A stretch of 64,000 nt of DNA, taken from contig CM063243.1 of the NCBI GenBank assembly GCA_032158295.1, forward strand, positions 6,642,948 to 6,706,947. The letters run 5' to 3'. The notes under the pieces were generated by a model that saw only the letters and a list, made by a program, of their open reading frames with translations, made no database searches and was not told where the DNA came from. Of this stretch, positions 48,401 to 59,709 are shown piece after piece. The translations under genes and the position numbers were made by a program. This stretch comes from Pycnopodia helianthoides. Taxonomy: Eukaryota; Echinodermata; Asteroidea; Forcipulatida; Asteriidae. Position 1 is the first letter of the stretch. Each line of letters starts with the position of its first letter.

Positions 48401-51400
48401 GACTTATTTCCTCAGGCCATGTATAAACACTCCTCATCATGTTTATTGCATGTTTAAACATAGCCATATGGTCTCCTCTCAACCAATCAGAATGGATAAC
48501 CATCACAGGTATTATTTTATGAATGCAGGAGGGTGTGCCTTAAACATCAATGTCCAAATATTATTTAATCATCTTTAGGTGGCATACATGTATACTCTGA
48601 CAATTACAGATTATTTGAATTTGGTTTTGAAAATACTAAAGCCAAGCCTGTGTGCAGAGTGCCATTTATAATTACAAAGCACACAGGTTTGGGCACTTCA
48701 TGAATACGCTCAAATGCACAAGTCTGATCCCTCTTTTTACTTAGTACACAAAAGGAGAGAGAAAACCTTTTATCACATAATGAAAATGCAAAAATGGAAC
48801 TTTGTTGGGTTTTCAGGTCTAACATGGAATCTATTTTTACATCTCTTTAGAAAGTGACATGAATTACCTTGAGAATAGAGTCAAGAATCAATGTTGCTAT
48901 GGATGTCTCTTCATTGTCCTGATTAAAGAGAACCTCACATGCTGTTTCTCTTATATCTCCACTAAGAGTCAATATTTGACCTCCATCTAGAGGATACTCC
49001 ACAGCAGGAGGTGTAGCTGGCCTCTAAAATGATTGAAACAAGTTCACAATCAATACCAATGATTTACTAAAGCAACGGTTTACATCTAACAACCATTCTC
49101 ATGAAATCTTTACTCTAAACAGCTTCTGAAAATTAGTACAAGATTGCAATCTCCCTCAGTGCCACAAATGGAGAACACTGGCATATTACTACAAGAACAT
49201 TCTTACTTATGAAGGGATAATGCATCATTGTTTTTTTTGTTATGTTTTTTTCAAAACTTAATTCACACCCTTTAGTTTTTCTAATGAACCCAACCAGCCA
49301 GTGAAAATTTGATGGTCCCATTATTTTTTCATGAATTACAATAACCCAGGTTGGACTCCTCCATTGCATAAAACATGATGGAGTCCAGAGTATAAAGGTC
49401 CCTTACAATTGCGAAAAATCTTATAACTAATGGAGGAAGCTGAAGCTTTATTCACATAATCCTTGTCCGGAATTCCATGCCTGCTGACTTCAGAATTGTT
49501 AATGCTATCCTTGGGTGACATTACTTTTGAAAATAAAATGGACATTGGCGTCTCTGTTGTAACTTTCTGTACTGACTCGTATGTAAAAACTTGCGCACAC
49601 ATGTGCCCACAATATTCATAGCAAGTTTGTCACGCTCAGGGTATTGATTATTCAAACCTTTGTTCAACCTTTTCACCACAAAAATATTCCCAACTTTCCT
49701 TTCCCCAAGGGCAGCCCCCACCCAAATTACAAGTCCAAATGTCACTTCTAACTGGAGTTAGTGTCTGAAATCCATTTAGCTATAACTCACAACATTGACT
49801 TGACCTTTGACACCCCCAAAACAATCCAAACTTTCCCTTCCCCAAGGGCAACCCCTCACCAAAAATACAAGTCCAAATGTCACTTCTAACTCAAGTTGTG
49901 GTCCAGAAACGAAAGTGCCCAGCGGGATTGATGGACGCTCCGGATGACGTAGGCAATGACAATACCCCATCAGCCTATGGGACCGAGGGGGCCGAGGGGT
50001 AAAAACTGGTCATTTATTACATTTACAAGCATACAAACATTCATGCCCCAAACAAAAATTGACAGTTTAGAGTTAGTTTGTGAAGTTGAATGAGAATCGG
50101 GATTGTAACGATACTATGTAAATTGCACTATTACCTTGCTTGGGTCAGCCTGTAGTATGCTCTGTTGAATTAGCTTTATCCTATCCATGTTGGTCACAAA
50201 ACAAGTCCTCACTTTAGCAATGTAAAAATCAAATTTCATATCATAACAATTTGCAATTGATCATATTGATTGTGCACATAATTTTGCACCGCTTCCTTCA
50301 ATACCATACATACTTAACAGAGCAGCCAACTTTTTACCGATTAAAATCAGTATTCCTATAGCCAAAAATTAGTATTACTTTCCCAAATTTCAGTTATGCA
50401 ATTCATTGTACCCATTATTTTATACACTGACTTCTGAAAAATGCCTTCAAACAGATCAATTTCACAATTACATGAAGTACATTATGGTGACAACAGTGCC
50501 AAAAGAGGTTCCATTTTACAAATCAATTAAAAAAATTGTACTCACTCTAAACATTTCAGTTTCTATCAGGAACCCTGTTTACTCAATTTTTAATTGTATG
50601 GTTATAGTCTAGCAACCTTGGTGGCGGAGATGAAGCCACCATTTTTGAAGGTTGACGGTGTAAAATGATTTGATTGCAGATTCTGTCCAGTTTGTATGCC
50701 TCATACATGTATTTTAAAGTTTTTTATTAACATAACAATGTCTACAACCACCCTGTGAAAATGTGATCTAATTCAATGGTCTGTTTCAAGAAAATGCTTT
50801 ATTTGTGAATGTTCAAATGTGCTTATTTCATTTTGGTAAATTGAAATTATTCTTATTATGTTAGTATTATTATCAGCAACAACAAGATAATTCTAAAATG
50901 GTTTGATGATACACAATCAAAAAATTATCAGAGCAATAACAACACAAGTATAAATTTACATTAAAATTTAAAATAATAAATTAAGGTAAGTATTTGAAGT
51001 AAAATTACAGTAAAAATATAGATACCTGTGCATGTATATGGCTAAAGCTAACACTAAGTGTGGGGGTGCAACCCATTGCAAATACATGTTTATGCAGTAC
51101 TATCTCAGACACAAACAGTTCTCTGGGTAATTGGTACTGTGGTACTGTTATCAAAACTTTTAAGTCAATATTTAAGCATTCCAATGTGATTATTAGTAAA
51201 ATCATGCATGACCAATTATGCATTTTATGCCATAAAAATTTATAATATAGGTCATGTGTCCCTTGGAAGGTTACACAGCAAATCTACCTATTTCTAAAAT
51301 ATAATGTATTTTATTTCTCTGGAAATTTCACTCGACAAATTATGAATTAAAAAAGGGGAAAAAGAAGGTTGACTGCACACTGAAATAAAGGTTTAAATAC

Positions 51401-54400
51401 AGACCATTCAAGTTGATTAATTCTAGTAATCCTGTCATAATTATTACCAATTATGATTTATCACAGCTTGATCCAATGAGGTGAGCTTTGAAAAGAAGTT
51501 AATTGTATTATTCTGTAAATACATTTTATCCTGATTGCTTTACTACACTGTGTGTTAATGTATTGTTAAGTTGGTTGTAACATACTTGATGACACTAAAT
51601 AGCTGACAAGCATTCATGCAAGCTGACATAGATGGCATCATCACAGCACTGACTTACCTTTGATATCCTCTAATGTTTCCTCTGGTATGCTACCCATTGC
51701 TGATGATAAAGATCTATCTCCATCACCCTGTCCTTTCATTACACCATCTTCCAAAAGTCTACTTTGCAAGTTACTGCCATCGGAAAACACAAATAACTAA
51801 TATTTCAATTCTACTTAACTGTTTTCATAAAGTTATAAATATATTTAATGCACATTGTATGTTACAACCAAATTACATTTTACTACTTAAAGGAAACTTA
51901 ACGTCCCACTTCCATGCACAGTTATGTATGCACGACATGCAGGTTTGGCCAAAGACAACTTTTGTTGACCTCTATCAGTCACATCATACAATCTACTTTT
52001 GTTTTTTGTTTACAAATTTGGCAGTGTCAATGACATGCCCAATTTACTGAGATTTATATATGTCAATAATATAGCAAAAGTTGCATTATTATATTGGATC
52101 AGTGTCTAAATTTGTTGTTGTGATAAACAATTTTAGTGCTTCTTTTTGAATTGTTGATCTTTGTGATCACAGTAGGATCTTCTAGAGACTTAAGAAAACA
52201 AGCGGTGAGCAACTAACAAAGATATACATGTAAATGAAAATAACACCACTTACCTGTGAATGGCCTTAGCTCCCAAAGGCAAGGCTTGTACCCCCTTTAT
52301 TATAGGCACACCTTCATAGATGTAAACATTACTATTAAGGATTGAACTAATACTTTCAGATTCTCAGACATCTATTGCTCCCACCAATACTAAAAAAGTA
52401 ATTTTGTTTAATGTTGTAAATATTATTTGTTTCTCATACAAAACCTATATTGTACACATAAACTGGGATGGACAAACTTTGTTAATTAGATAACCGAACA
52501 AAAAAGTATCACGATGGTACCGTTGAATTTGAATTGTGACAACAATTTTGTGTGTGTGTGATTAAGGAATAATTTTTTAGAAAGTAAAACAAACTCATAA
52601 CACAGAGCATTATTGTAAGGCTAAAAAAGAAAACCTACAAGAAAACATTGATGAGGTAGTTTTAACCAATGACAATGTCAACATGGGTATTGTGATGGGT
52701 TGTATCCAATCAGGAACACTTCAAGATAGATGGTGCAACTGAGATTAATTGTGGGAGATTACCGTAATTTCCTGCATATAAGGCTCTCGGCGTATAAGGC
52801 ACAGTTCCCTAAAATCACCAAAGTAAGATTCAAGTGTTAACGTAATAGGCGCACCGCCGTATAAGACGCAATATGGCTTTCACACAGAGGCTTGCCAACC
52901 CATTCACGGTTGGTACATTACCACATATGAGGGTCATTGTGTTGGTATGACACTTACCATAAAGTAAGGGGATTGTATTTTTTGTAAATCACGAACATCG
53001 CTTCTATTCTATTTTAATTTATTTTACTTTTTCATTTTCGTTTCAATATTTTTTTATGAAAACATAGCTTTATGGCTTTTCTTTTTAATCAAACAAGCGT
53101 GCGCGCACACACGTTGTACTAACGTTTCCCAATAAATGGGCTGCTAGTCTTTGCGACAATACATGCAAGAACTACCGAACGCTAGAAGGCGCATTCACAA
53201 CGGCGCTTTTACAATAAGAATACTGCCCTCTGTTTGCAAACTTTAACAATGGATTACACGAAAACATCCAAAAACTACTTGATTAATAAAGACTAGTATG
53301 TCACTGGTGTGCGTGCTAGCCATGTACAAGCTGGTCAACGCTGGTTCGAGCCTGTATTGTTATTATTGTGGGCAGCAACATGGCCAGTGACTTCATTATT
53401 TGGTAAGTTTTGTCAAAGCTTGTTAAAATTACACAACGGCCGTACGGTGTAGGTTTGATTTTAATAGAAAATGCTTCAAGTATACAAAGACAATGCACAA
53501 CTCAACTACTTTACTTGTTATTAATTTGTATGTGATAGGTCCTATACTTAATAAAGTACAGTTATAAAACTAAAGTATGCTAATTATAAAAGGATATTGG
53601 CAAAACGATGGTCTCAGAATATCCCGCATCAAGGACAAGAGCTGTTTCAATGCCAAGTGTGAATAATGCCAGGAGATGAGATGGTGCAAAGAGAACTGAA
53701 GGAACCTGTGATACATACATCATAGGGAACAAACCAGTTACATGCAAGGAAGACAATATTACAAAGTCATTTCAATTCACATGTTATTACAAAATTTACA
53801 TCTGCTTGAAAGTAACCAAAATTATTCAAACATTGTTTCCATTTTAGACATTGGTATTGAGATACTGATTAAGGCATACATTTTTGTGTCAATGACTAAA
53901 TACCGTTAAAAAAAAACCTCATTGGCTTACAGAATTGTTTTTTTTTTTTTTTTACCATAAAATATCAGTGATACATACTTTCAAGGTAGACGGCATATCA
54001 TATCCAATAACTACCTAAAGTTTAATTTGATGTACACATGCCTTTTCCTGCCAATAAGCTAATTATTAGAATATTAATTGACCAATGCAAAAAGGAATCA
54101 ATGTTCATTTTGTAGTAATTAGAATTGCTCCCCCTAAATTTGTTTGTACGTATACATACACACTGTATGACAACTAAGTATACCAAGCTTTGGCAGTGTG
54201 GTATACTTAAATTCAATAAATTTCTTCTTCAGAGTTAACTGACAGTGTTACAGTGTAGTCATTAAATTACTACAAATAGGAAATAACAGAGTTTTCCCTC
54301 TTTTTTTAGAAAGGGAAAAGTCTGCACACATTACACCATAGAAACTAAATGTTTGCAAAGCTAAAATATTAAGTCAGCATTTTAAAAGGTTAACATAAAT

Positions 54401-57400
54401 TACTTCTTTTAAATGCACAAAATAAATTTCTAAAATAACAAACAGATTGACAGTAGTTCAGTTTAGAATTCCTTCTTGTACCACAGCTACAATGTTGTAT
54501 GATGTATTTGTGTAGAGTGGGTAGTTCTATTATAATCTACATGATATATTTTCATGTCATGAATTGGTCTTTACCTCATAGTGTTTGAATAGAACCTTGG
54601 CCAATGTCTCCCTAAACTGTGATGGGCAGAGGATGGACTCGCAGATTACTAACCGTCTATCCCGTGGGTTTACCAAGAGATGACTACAAAAAAGATCACA
54701 TAAAAGATCAGAAATAATTAGCTTTTCTTTTGTCATGTATTTTTCTTACATTTAATAACCTTTACTGTGACCATGCTAAACCAGTCAATCATTTGTCTGG
54801 TATCAAAACAACACACATGTACAATGACATGAATGGTAAAAAATAGTCAAACCCAGCATTCTCATTACAAGGTAACCAATTCAAGAGACTGACATCAGAA
54901 AATTGAACCGTGTATTGCTCTTCTAACGGATGATAAATTCAAACATTTTTGGTGCAGAATTTATGCACGGTTGTTATTAGGCATGTGCATTTAGGGATAA
55001 TTTAGAACTGGGTAACAACAACAATTCAGTTCTCAAGTACCCGTAAAATGGACCTGCAAAAACATTTTGAAAAACATGAAACAACATCCATGAATTATGA
55101 ATTTGTGGGGTCTACAGAGATCCACAATGTCTTTTCTGCATTCCATAAGACTTGAAGTATGCTAACATAATCACCCGCTACAAGAACAAAAAAAATCAAC
55201 AAGACTGCAACAATTACAGGGGGATCTCTCTGCTTAGCTTAGCTTAGCTGGCAAGGTCTTCTTGCGAGTGCTGCTACCTAGGCTGCAGGTCATTGCAATG
55301 CGGTATTCTCTTATGTCAGATCCAAGAAAAATATGTTGAACAGCACAGCCCACTATATGTTGTGTTCATCAATCTGACAAAAGCATTCGACCTTGTGAGT
55401 AGGTCATTCCTGTTTGTCATCCTGAAACACCTTAGCTGTCTAGACAACCCTACGATCTATCTTGATGGGATATCATGAGGACATGAAATCCACAGTCCAA
55501 TAAAATGGTTCCAGATCTAGGAAGTTTGCCAATCACAGAGGCTTTAAACAGGAATGTGTGGTGGCATCTACTTCTCTGCACTACTGCACCAGGCAGTTTA
55601 CTGACCCATCAGGACTACTGCTTCACACCCACAGCTCTGGGAAGTATTTTAACCTCTCCTGCCTCCATGCAAGAACGAAGATCACAAGGGTTCTTATTCG
55701 TGAGCTCCAGTATGCAGATGACGCTGCTATTGTTGCACACTACGAAGCTGAGCTCCAAGATCTCTGAAACCCCATTGCCAAAATGCACCTTCTGCGAGCA
55801 CTCATTGTCTCAGTATTCTTATATGAATGTGGAACCTGGACTATCACAGCAGAGATGGAGAAACATACCAATGCTTTCAAAATGAATTGTATGCCCAGAC
55901 TTCTTCAGGTGCATTACTCCACACATACCACCTATGAAGCAGTTTGAAAGCTCATGGAGCAGCACATTGGAAAGCAGGAGATGCTTCTGTCCGTTGTTTA
56001 GAGAAGGAAACTCTGGTGGTTTGATCACGTCATATACCGTATTGGAAGGAACAACAGGAGGAACCAAAAAAAGAGGCCAACCAGCTTAGACACATGGGTA
56101 GACACAGTGAAAGAGTGGACGGGACTGAACTTGGAGCAATTGCTGAGGACTGCTGAAGATCGAGAGTTGTGGAGAAAGTGTGTTGCGGCTGCCAACTCTT
56201 CGCCCCTATGGCCTAACAGCTACAGGATGAGAGTGAGTGAGTGAAGTTTGGTCATAACCCCTAAATGAACTGTTTGACCTTTCTGTTTGGAATGTAAGGA
56301 AAGGTCAAAGTGGGGTCATATTTCGAATAAAATGTCAAATGTGTAGTAAGGCAAAAAGATTATGACTTAATGCAAGTGGTTCAGGAGATATGGTTTTTCT
56401 AATCTTTAGAGCTTCCTGTTTGAACAGGAAGTGAAGGTGAAAGTGTGTCATGTTTTAAAATTGATACATGTGCTGTACGATCACAGGTTTCACATGTTAA
56501 CACGTTGACTGCCGCCTACGAGTATATTCGTAGTAACAGGTTAGACGGATTCTACCACAACGAGTAGTGAATGAAAGGGCTTGTATTTTTATTTAAATAC
56601 ACTGGCATCACTGAGCACGCAACGGTACCTATTTGGTATGCGCGCATGCGCATCACACTTAAGCGCGCATGCGCACCGCACTTGGCAAATGGGAACGCAC
56701 TACAAATATAATGACCGGCAGTCAACGTGTTAAAGCATTAATAGATGTTCGAAAGGAAGTATATTAATAATAATAACTAGACGTGTTAATGAAATGAATG
56801 AAAGGTCGAAAGGTCGGAACAACCCTTGTGTAGGGAAATATTGGCTCTACTGTGTTGTACAGACCGTATTTAATGTACAGTTAGTTTTACGGGCAATGTA
56901 CACAGTAAACGCTGATTGTGCTTGTTTTATGACACATTTAGGGATGTTTTTAAATTTTTAATATCGTCATCAAAGGATTCAAGAACACTCGATTGAACTG
57001 TTGGTTGATTTAACTTATAACACAGGCTTTCATTTGATGTATTGTTTGTGTATTTTAAGACTGACGTTCCTCAGATCGAACCGCCACAACTATTGTGTGT
57101 TAAAGTAATGAAAATTGTTCGGATGGAAAAATAATAAAAAATAAAATAAATCTTAACAAAAACAAAGGTGGTTTGGCGAATGGCCAAAACCCCAAACATA
57201 ATTTTGAGATGTTTATGATGCGTGCTATGGAGCATCAAGTCAAAGGTGACAGAGTGACAAACTCTCAGAGAGGAAGTTCTTCACCTGATCTGGTCGGTAT
57301 GCCTGAGCAGGTACCACCAGATTGTAACGAAACTGATCACAACAGGATTCGCATTGAAACCTGGAGAAAATGGAGTATGGGCGATAACAAATCAGTAATG

Positions 57401-59709
57401 GAATGATATATTAAGAGTGAGCCGGACAAAAGAGAATTCAGAAGGAGAATGATTAGCCTATGGCAAGATAAAGAAATGTTTCAGATCAGTGATCAGTGAG
57501 TGGTTAAGGAGCGGAGAACTGAAGAAGGTTAAATGGCAGTTGGATAAAAAGGGCACTGCAATATAGGCCTATCATCTTCAGCATCTCTGAAGGAAAGAAT
57601 TGTTTACAATAAGGATCCAATTTCATGTTCACTGCTTAGGTCTGCTGAGCACGTGTGCTAGTAGACTTGATTCAAGTCCCGTTCTCGTGTGAGAGGTCCC
57701 TAAGCATATCCCGCCAACTAGCAAAGAACCCGTATAGCAGTGCTCACTCGCCATCAAAAATGTGGTCCCGAGAATGGGACTTGACGAGGTCGTTTGTTAC
57801 TCTGCACGGTGTATCGAAAAATCTACCTGAATGGATAGATGTACAAAACCAATGGGAGCATGGAAGCGCTATAACATTCATTATACTCTGTGACATCACA
57901 GTGCAAGACACTGTAAGCGCACGCGTCTAAACGCGGCGACACGTGGGGGCGGGCAAACTAATCAGCAGGCAAGGGGATGTCGGTATTATAAGTCGTTGAA
58001 TTGCACTTCCCAAAAATCAAATTTTGCAAACGAAACCGACCCCAATGTATGTTACAACATATTAACTTAAATTCAAATGAACATTTAGTCGTGCTTTCTT
58101 TTTATAATAATTGGTCATTCAAAAATGTATTTCAATCTTCAAGTACTTAACCCCCACAAATAACAAATGAACGAGCCTTCTTGTTGAATGCGTTTGATTG
58201 GACAACACGTATCACGCAGCAATGTTTACATATTCATAAGTGAATACATTTACATATCAGGCAACTGCGGCATTGTCAAGTCCCTGTCCCGCGTGAGGAA
58301 CAGGTTGGGGAATGCAGAGCATCACAAAACAATAGTTTTCTGGGGATGGCACGGGATTGGGACTTGAGTCAAGTCTAGTGTGCTAGTCATGCGCGCCCAC
58401 AGTAGAGCCAACCAAAAGCCCATTGGCAGCAATAAGCCTTCTATCAGGGAATTCAATCGTATACTAAATGTCAACTATACTAAATTATTTAAGAAAAACA
58501 AAGTGATAAATGCAGCAAAACCAAGGGCTACATTTTAAACATTTTGTTTTGTTTGAGCAGTTACTAAATTACTCAACGGATAGTGCAGGGCTAGAATTTG
58601 GGGGGAAAACCCACAAGACCGCAGGGCTTGTAGCTAAAAATATTTACTGGACCAGAATTTTGAGTACAAGACCAGAATTGAAGTGAGAAGAAAAAAGCCT
58701 AGACAGGTTAATATTTGAACTGTTTGAATTTTAAAAAGCACTAAGAGACGATTGATCTCTTTTGTATATTATGGGTATGTAGTCTTTGATAATCAACAGA
58801 ATTGTATTTATCAGACTGAAAGTCAACATTTGAACACAAACACAAGACCGCTGGACTTGTCCGAACATGAGTTTACTGGCCCGAAGCTAAAATTACTGGC
58901 CTCTGGCCTGCGGTCCAGTGTCAAATTCGCCCTGTAGTGATTTTGTAAAAGTTTAAAGGTTTAAACGTTTAACTATCACAGGCTTAGTTTGGTGTCCACA
59001 TGAATGCAAAATGGTTTGACCATGTTCTGGAGAAAGTTGTTGAGACCGACCAGGAAAAGATCCTCTGGGATTTTCACGTTCAGACTGATCAGGTTATAGA
59101 ACATAGGCGTCTGGATGTTGTAGTCTCAGATAAGACGACGAATGTGTCAGCTCAATGACATAGCTTTGATATAAGGGTAGCTTGGAAGGAGACAGAAAAG
59201 ATCAAGAAGTACCAAGACCTGGCCAGGGAACTCCGTAAAATTTGGCAGCTGAAAATAAGGTAGTCCCTGTTTTGCATACTGTGATAAGATGAAATAATAA
59301 CAATGAAAATTATAATAATGTAAATTTTTTAACTTAACGAAAACAAAGGTGATTTCTGCGGATGGCCGAAACCCCAAATATCAAATTTAAAAATCTGGAC
59401 AAAAACAAAGGTGGTTTCGGCGGATGGCCAAAACCCCCAATAACAATTTATTAAAAAAACAGTCAATATTTGTATTGTAATTTGTAATTGTCCCTGACAC
59501 AAAATTAATTTAGACTTCTACTTTATGATGCACTCAAGCAAAAACTTTAATCTTACCGAAAATACACAACATGTAGAAAGTCAACTAAAACATCATAGAG
59601 TTCCTCTGAGTTTGAGAAATCACACACTTTCACTTCTTTGCCGGTACGAGGCTGCTTTACTGAGCTTTGGATGATTGCACGCGGTCCTGTCTCACTTGCA
59701 AAACCAACT
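43733..59709 (-). CDS. ACTR10: ACTR10 (Arp10/Arp11), dynactin pointed-end subunit, lacking first exon
   Basis: Actin-related protein that caps the pointed end of the dynactin Arp1 filament with p62, p25 and p27, and helps dynactin bind cargo. Minus-strand exons: 59709-59557, 54683-54575, 53705-53598, 52321-52254, 51773-51658, 50211-50135, 49023-48868, 45454-45253, 43926-43733 (TAA 43733-43735). About 393 residues. Phases chain throughout. Order of conserved blocks matches human ACTR10: [138 protein letters not shown]. The initiating exon (about 25 residues in the family) lies right of 59709 and is not found before 64000. Confidence 0.96.
44614..44768. mobile_element. short MITE related to 21531-21662
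   Basis: In an ACTR10 intron. Left ATAGACCCCTCGCATTGGC and right TGTAAGGGGGCTTTT are degenerate inverse ends. Interior shares GAGGTCAAACAATGG and CTCTCAGCCAAT with the other copy. Confidence 0.65.
45996..46170 (+). repeat. AGACCA hexanucleotide array, left
   Basis: Repeated AGACCA with interspersed GCATGTCC spacers near the left end of the hAT element. Open frames with PRPRP or WSWSW patterns here are repeat artefacts. Confidence 0.95.
46748..46976. mobile_element. 229-bp MITE with perfect 25-bp inverted ends
   Basis: Left CAATAGACCCTTCCCATGAA continues for 25 bp in perfect inverse of the right end (TTCATGGGAAGGGTCTATTG). Nested inside the hAT element 45979-47777. Its interior has further inverted GTTGGCAAA..TTTGCCAAC words. 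Confidence 0.93.
47013..47190. mobile_element. fragment of family A TTAA MITE
   Basis: CTAAAGGGCCATTATATCAT start, then CATATGCATGAATGAA, AATCTGTGAAAGTT and ATCGATCATCGGAG, parallel to the family A interior (CATATGCATGAACAAA, AACCTGTGAAAGTT, GGTCATCGAGG). Right end not identifiable. Confidence 0.5.
47597..47743 (+). repeat. AGACCA hexanucleotide array, right
   Basis: About 24 uninterrupted copies of AGACCA at the right end of the hAT element. Confidence 0.97.
48057..48101. repeat. 45-bp near-perfect hairpin
   Basis: CAGGGTCATGGC pairs with GCCATGACCCTG around GTGC/GCAC and an 11-nt loop. In an ACTR10 intron. It could be a miniature transposon relic (CAG/CTG ends) or a hairpin RNA source; nothing decides. 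Confidence 0.6.
49669..49905. repeat. tandem duplication, about 155-bp period
   Basis: CTTTCC(C)TTCCCCAAGGGCA, ACAAGTCCAAATGTCACTTC and TAACT(G/C) blocks occur at 49690-49755 and again at 49825-49900. In an ACTR10 intron. Confidence 0.8.
52254..53705 (-). CDS. ACTR10: ACTR10 exon pair flanking a U12-type AT-AC intron
   Basis: Exon 53705-53598 ends GTT TTG CCA and exon 52321-52254 starts ATC TAT GAA GGT. Joined they give VLPIYEG, identical to the human segment. The intron (53597-52322, 1276 nt) begins ATATCCTTTT, ends TTTAC, and has TCCTTAAT about 12 nt before its end. No GT-AG alternative preserves both frame and the conserved length. Confidence 0.9.
52763..52880. repeat. dispersed repeat with GTATAAGRCGC words
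   Basis: In the ACTR10 U12-type intron's upstream neighbour region. Contains ACCGTAATTTCC, CGGCGTATAAGGC, GTAATAGGCGCACC and CCGTATAAGACGCAATATGG, a word pattern seen in transposon ends of many animals. Boundaries uncertain. Confidence 0.45.
55180..56243 (+). mobile_element. non-LTR retrotransposon (LINE) fragment, reverse-transcriptase part, degraded
   Basis: Reading across frames gives successive reverse-transcriptase motifs: an RGISL-like start near 55220 with [13 protein letters not shown], then [13 protein letters not shown] near 55346, and the catalytic [10 protein letters not shown] near 55710. Past this, a [14 protein letters not shown] segment and [25 protein letters not shown] near the end resemble LINE C-termini. 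Frameshifts and stops show it is dead. It lies in the ACTR10 intron 54684-59556, opposite in strand. Confidence 0.75.
56499..56733. mobile_element. TTAA-flanked MITE with CACGTTGACTGCCG ends
   Basis: TTAACACGTTGACTGCCG at the left, CGGCAGTCAACGTGTTAA at the right: 18 bp of perfect inverse including TTAA at both borders, piggyBac-like. Interior includes a GCGCGCATGCGCA repeat. Confidence 0.9.
57160..57560 (+). mobile_element. LINE fragment, upstream part
   Basis: Broken frames encode [38 protein letters not shown] and similar text of the type found before the reverse-transcriptase domain in non-LTR elements whose tail appears at 58995-59265. Interrupted by stops. Confidence 0.5.
57662..58377. 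mobile_element. Mutator-like MITE with 9-bp target duplication
   Basis: Ends TAGACTTGATTCAAGTCCC and GGGACTTGAGTCAAGTCTA are inverse except one base. Flanks GTGTGCTAG (57653-57661) and GTGTGCTAG (58378-58386) are identical, a 9-bp duplication. 716 bp without transposase. In the ACTR10 intron. Confidence 0.9.
58586..58934. mobile_element. hAT-like MITE, 349 bp
   Basis: CAGGGCTAGAATTTG at left, CAAATTCGCCCTG at right. TAGTG occurs next to both ends, shorter than the usual 8-bp duplication. Confidence 0.65.
58995..59265 (+). mobile_element. LINE 3' fragment (C-terminal tail of reverse transcriptase ORF)
   Basis: Frames encode [28 protein letters not shown], then after a break [20 protein letters not shown]. 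The HxQTDxVIExRRxDxVVxDK and EKIxKYQDLxxExxxxW patterns are typical of the tail of a widespread invertebrate non-LTR family. Followed by two copies of an ACAAAGGTGGTTTCGGCGGA-type repeat. Confidence 0.7.
59345..59442 (+). repeat. ACAAAGGTGRTTTCKGCGGATGG repeat
   Basis: The word AAACAAAGGTG plus GGCGGATGGCC(A/G)AAACCCC occurs twice here and once more at 57160-57197, next to the LINE pieces; it is probably the family's 3' or linker repeat. Confidence 0.65.
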
